Source of the DNA: Saprospiraceae bacterium UBA7687
GTDB taxonomy: Bacteria; Bacteroidota; Bacteroidia; Chitinophagales; Saprospiraceae
DNA length: 64,000 nucleotides
Assembly: GCA_002482845.1 (NCBI GenBank)
Contig: DLGT01000005.1
Coordinates: 1 to 64,000, forward strand
Direction of reading: 5' to 3'
The translations under genes and the position numbers were made by a program. Under the pieces are notes generated by a model. That model worked only from the letters and a program-made list of their open reading frames with translations. It had not been told where the DNA came from and made no database searches. The stretch's first letter is position 1. Each line of letters opens with the position of its first letter. Below are positions 60,891-64,000 of this stretch, one piece after another.

Positions 60891-63800
60891 TTAGTACGCC
60901 GCATCATCTGCATGTATTTTCTTCGCACGAGACATATAGGTGTACAAAGCTGGAATAACAAAAAGTGTTAATAAAAGGGAAAACAATAATCCACCAATGA
61001 TGGAAATACCCATAGAAACTCTACTCAAAGATGCTGCACCAAGAGCTAATGCTATCGGCAATGCGCCTAATATCGTAGCTAGACTTGTCATGAGAATTGG
61101 ACGGAGTCTTGATACCGCTGCCTCTGTTACTGACTCGAGTGCACTGACGCCTTGTTCGCGTCTTTGATTTGCAAACTCTACGATCAAGATTCCATTTTTG
61201 GTAACAATACCAATCAATACAATGATACCAATCTGGCTGAATATATTTAACGTAGAATCTGTGTACCAAAGTGCCAAAATCGCTCCTGCTAATGCCAATG
61301 GTACCGTAAACATGATGATCAAAGGATCTACAAAACTCTCAAACTGTGCCGCCAATATCAAAAACACCAACACCAAAGCCAAAATAAAAGCAAATAATAA
61401 CGTGGACGAACTCTCTTCAAATTCTTTGGAAGGACCAGACAAATCTGTTCCGTAACTCTCGTCCAATACTTCTGACGCTATATCTCTCATAGCTTGGATT
61501 CCTTGACCAAGGGATACTCCTGGTACTGTTCCTGCAGAAATAGTAGCGGATACAAATCGATTGTATCTATAAAGTTGTGGTGGATTACTCTGCTCAGAAA
61601 TGGTGATAAGATTGTCTAATTGTATCAACTCACCCGTTTTGCTACGCACATAAATAGACTTCATATCTGCGGGTTCGTTTCTATTGTCAAGGGTTGCTTG
61701 GCCTATGACTTGATACTGTTTTCCGTTTTTGATAAAGAAGCCAAGTCTCTGTTCTGCAAAATATAATTGGAGTGTCTGAGCAATATCCATCACCGAAACG
61801 CCCAATATTTGTGCTCGATTTCTATCTATATCTATTTTTAATTCAGGTTTATTAAATTTCAAATTAATATCTACGGCCTGAAACATCTCGTTTTGTCTTG
61901 CTTTTTCGAGAAATGCAGGAATGACAGCTTTCAGTTTATCAAAGTTTTGTGCTTGGATGACAAATTGGACGGGAAGTCCACCACGTCTATCTCCAATCGT
62001 TTGCTCTTGTGATACGAAGATTCTGGCATCTGTATATTTTTTGACGACTTCGCTAAGCTCAGCAGCAATTTGCATTTGGCTTTTTTCTCTTTCTTCTGCA
62101 TCTACCAAAGTTATCCTTACAAATCCCGTATTGGAAGCTTGTGATGCTCCAAAACCTGGCGCCGTAACCGAAAGAATAGATTCCTTCTCAGGTATAGAAC
62201 CTTCTATATCTTTAATTACTTTTGTCAAAAAGTTGTTCGTGAAATTAAAAGATGCTCCTTCTGGTCCTGTAGCATTTACCGAAAGTCTTCCTTTATCTTC
62301 TAGTGGAGCAAGCTCAGATGGTAGTGTGCTACCCAATTGATATATCATCCATGAAGACGCTATCATGATCAATACTGCTACCCATCTAATTTTGAAAAAT
62401 AACTTGAGTGCCTTTTCATAAAAATTGGTCATTCCAACAAAAAAACGCTCTGTAACTCTATAAAAATAGTTTTCATTGTCTCCATGTCTTAATAGATTGG
62501 CACTCATCATCGGTGTCAAAGTCAATGAAACAAATGCTGATACCAATACTGCGCCTGCCACCACAACACCAAACTCCCTAAATAGTCTTCCCGTAAGTCC
62601 TTGTAGAAACATAATGTTGAAAAACACGGCTACAAGAGTAACCGTCGTGGAAACAATGGCAAAAAATATTTCTTCAGAACCTTTGAAAGCTGCTTCCCTC
62701 GGAGACATGCCTTGTTCTACCTTTTGATAAATGTTTTCTAGTACCACAATGGCATCATCTACCACAAGTCCTGTTGCAAGTACAATACCTAATAGTGTCA
62801 AAATATTGATGGAAAACCCTGCCATGTACATAATGAAAAAAGCACTTACCAAGGAAATAGGAATGGCAATAACTGGAATTAAAGTCGATCTCCAGTTTCT
62901 CAAAAACAAGAAAATAACAAGGACCACTAGTCCAAAGGACAAAAATACAGTCTCTTCTACTTCACTAATGGCTTTTTTGATACCTACAGTAGTATCTAAC
63001 GCTATCCCTAGTTTAAGGTCAGAAGGAATTTCTTTTTTTATAATTTCCAATCTCTTGTAAAACTCATCCGCTATAGCAATATAATTTGCTCCTGGTTGTG
63101 GTGTAATCGCCACACCAATCATTGGTACGGCACCATTTCCTCTCAATAATGATCGTTCGTTTTCAGGCCTTAGCTCTGCAACACCTACATCTTTGAATCG
63201 GATGATGGCACCATTGCTTTCTTTGACAATAAGGTCATTAAACTCTTCCACCGTCTCTATTCTTCCTACAGTTCTTATGGTAAGTTCCGTGTTATCTCCA
63301 TCTATTCTACCAGAAGGCAGTTCTACATTGGCATTGACTAGAGCACTTCTTACATCTACTGGCGTCACACCTTTTGAAGCCATTTTGGCAGGATCCATGA
63401 TCATTTTCATGGCGTACTTTTTCTCTCCCCAAATATTGACACCACTCACGCCAGGAATCGTCTGAAAACGCTCTTTGAACGTATTATTACCTATTTCTGA
63501 TAATTCTAAAAGTGTTCTCTGTTCGCTTTGAACCGTAAGAGAGATGATTGGCTGTGCGCTTGCATCTGCTTTACTTACGATTGGTGGATTTGCATCTGGC
63601 GGAAGATTTCTTTGAGCTTGTGATACTTTATCCCGAACATCATTTGCCGCTGCTTCAAGATTGATTTCAAGGTCAAACTCTACTGAAATGGTACTTCGAC
63701 CATCACTACTTGTTGACACGATAGATTTGATACCATCGATCCCGTTTATGGACTCTTCTAGCGGTTCTGTGATCTGTGAAATAATTACATCAGAATTTGC

Positions 63801-63959
63801 ACCCGTATAAGTTGTACTTACGGTAATCACTGGAGGATCCACACTCGGATAGTCCCTAACGCCAAGGTAATTGTAGCCGATTATACCAAATAATACGATG
63901 ACAATAGAAAAAACAGTGGCAAGAACAGGTCTTTTAATGCTCGTGGACGATAAACTCAT
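60891..63959 (-). CDS. RND efflux transporter permease (AcrB family)
   Basis: This 1022-residue inner membrane pump uses protons to expel hydrophobic compounds. The start SSTSIKRPVLATVFSIVIVLFGIIGYNYLGVRDYPSVDPP is the typical first helix and pore start. The proton-relay Asp pair lies in LATGLVVDDAIVVLENIY near residue 400, and helix clusters near 330-560 and 850-1010 flank two periplasmic lobes. SLTPMMSANLL near 480 and the IGIVTKNGILIVEFANQRR stretch near 920 are family motifs. The membrane fusion protein gene is expected just upstream, outside the window. Confidence 0.95.
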   Translation of the reverse strand: MSLSSTSIKRPVLATVFSIVIVLFGIIGYNYLGVRDYPSVDPPVITVSTTYTGANSDVIISQITEPLEESINGIDGIKSIVSTSSDGRSTISVEFDLEINLEAAANDVRDKVSQAQRNLPPDANPPIVSKADASAQPIISLTVQSEQRTLLELSEIGNNTFKERFQTIPGVSGVNIWGEKKYAMKMIMDPAKMASKGVTPVDVRSALVNANVELPSGRIDGDNTELTIRTVGRIETVEEFNDLIVKESNGAIIRFKDVGVAELRPENERSLLRGNGAVPMIGVAITPQPGANYIAIADEFYKRLEIIKKEIPSDLKLGIALDTTVGIKKAISEVEETVFLSFGLVVLVIFLFLRNWRSTLIPVIAIPISLVSAFFIMYMAGFSINILTLLGIVLATGLVVDDAIVVLENIYQKVEQGMSPREAAFKGSEEIFFAIVSTTVTLVAVFFNIMFLQGLTGRLFREFGVVVAGAVLVSAFVSLTLTPMMSANLLRHGDNENYFYRVTERFFVGMTNFYEKALKLFFKIRWVAVLIMIASSWMIYQLGSTLPSELAPLEDKGRLSVNATGPEGASFNFTNNFLTKVIKDIEGSIPEKESILSVTAPGFGASQASNTGFVRITLVDAEEREKSQMQIAAELSEVVKKYTDARIFVSQEQTIGDRRGGLPVQFVIQAQNFDKLKAVIPAFLEKARQNEMFQAVDINLKFNKPELKIDIDRNRAQILGVSVMDIAQTLQLYFAEQRLGFFIKNGKQYQVIGQATLDNRNEPADMKSIYVRSKTGELIQLDNLITISEQSNPPQLYRYNRFVSATISAGTVPGVSLGQGIQAMRDIASEVLDESYGTDLSGPSKEFEESSSTLLFAFILALVLVFLILAAQFESFVDPLIIMFTVPLALAGAILALWYTDSTLNIFSQIGIIVLIGIVTKNGILIVEFANQRREQGVSALESVTEAAVSRLRPILMTSLATILGALPIALALGAASLSRVSMGISIIGGLLFSLLLTLFVIPALYTYMSRAKKIHADDAAY

Positions 63960-64000
63960 TTGTTTGATTTATTAAATTACCTTATTCTGGATGTTGACTT

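Overview
The window is about 64 kb of an AT-rich chromosome of a Bacteroidota bacterium, most likely a Saprospiraceae-like lineage. The evidence is the repeated -7 promoter element TAnnTTTG, almost no Shine-Dalgarno signals, type IX secretion sorting domains of both type A (M4 protease) and type B (gliding-type C-terminus on a 1323-residue adhesin), a mitochondrial-type citrate synthase, a bifunctional phosphoglucose/phosphomannose isomerase, and the cluster gyrB - small membrane protein - mutL - two rhomboids - endonuclease/exonuclease/phosphatase. The species assignment is inference.

Layout. 1-1041: non-coding repeats. 1042-9979: flavin reductase-like protein, a barrel protein, a beta-CASP nuclease, the sugar-phosphate isomerase (minus), ahcY, a gene-free 0.9 kb holding a probable small RNA, an ABC permease and rnhB. 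9965-17952: glycosyltransferase, gcvH, citrate synthase and gltX on minus, then a deacetylase and a START protein on plus, and dnaX on minus. 18236-19926: TonB-like protein, a 56-residue protein, a tRNA with CAU anticodon and a Bcp peroxiredoxin. 20109-29774: a complete branched-chain amino acid block leuA-leuC-leuD-leuB-ilvD-ilvB-ilvN-ilvC. 29994-33965: SprB-like adhesin. 34371-41258: gyrB/mutL/rhomboid cluster. 41285-50839: barrel protein, trmB, polyprenyl synthase, lipoprotein, secreted M4 metalloprotease, SulP transporter and beta-carbonic anhydrase. 50923-54133 (minus): pseudouridine synthase, two small or unknown genes and alanine dehydrogenase. 54134-56311: a repeat island with one unknown gene. 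56312-63959 (minus): tsaE, a GMC oxidoreductase with its small subunit, and a TolC/RND efflux pair whose membrane fusion gene lies beyond the window.

Most genes are ordinary housekeeping genes. The unusual signals are mostly non-coding or translational. (1) dnaX carries a run of nine A residues exactly at the end of its ATPase/collar region; a slip in either direction stops within a few codons, which would give a gamma-length product. (2) Two elements, right after the stop codons of ahcY and leuB, share an identical inner hairpin with a TAAA bulge but have different, fully paired outer helices, a covariation-like pattern. (3) A consensus promoter and a perfect terminator about 85 nt apart define a probable small RNA at 7780-7873. 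(4) A diverged inverted repeat at positions 1-860 and about 54380-54866, pointing outward, brackets 53 kb of housekeeping genes. The right copy is the upstream region of an unrecognised 333-residue protein, and a second copy of that gene is predicted just left of the window. (5) An 11-codon ORF with six Val/Leu codons precedes ilvD.

No CRISPR array, prophage, insertion sequence or recognisable defence system was seen.
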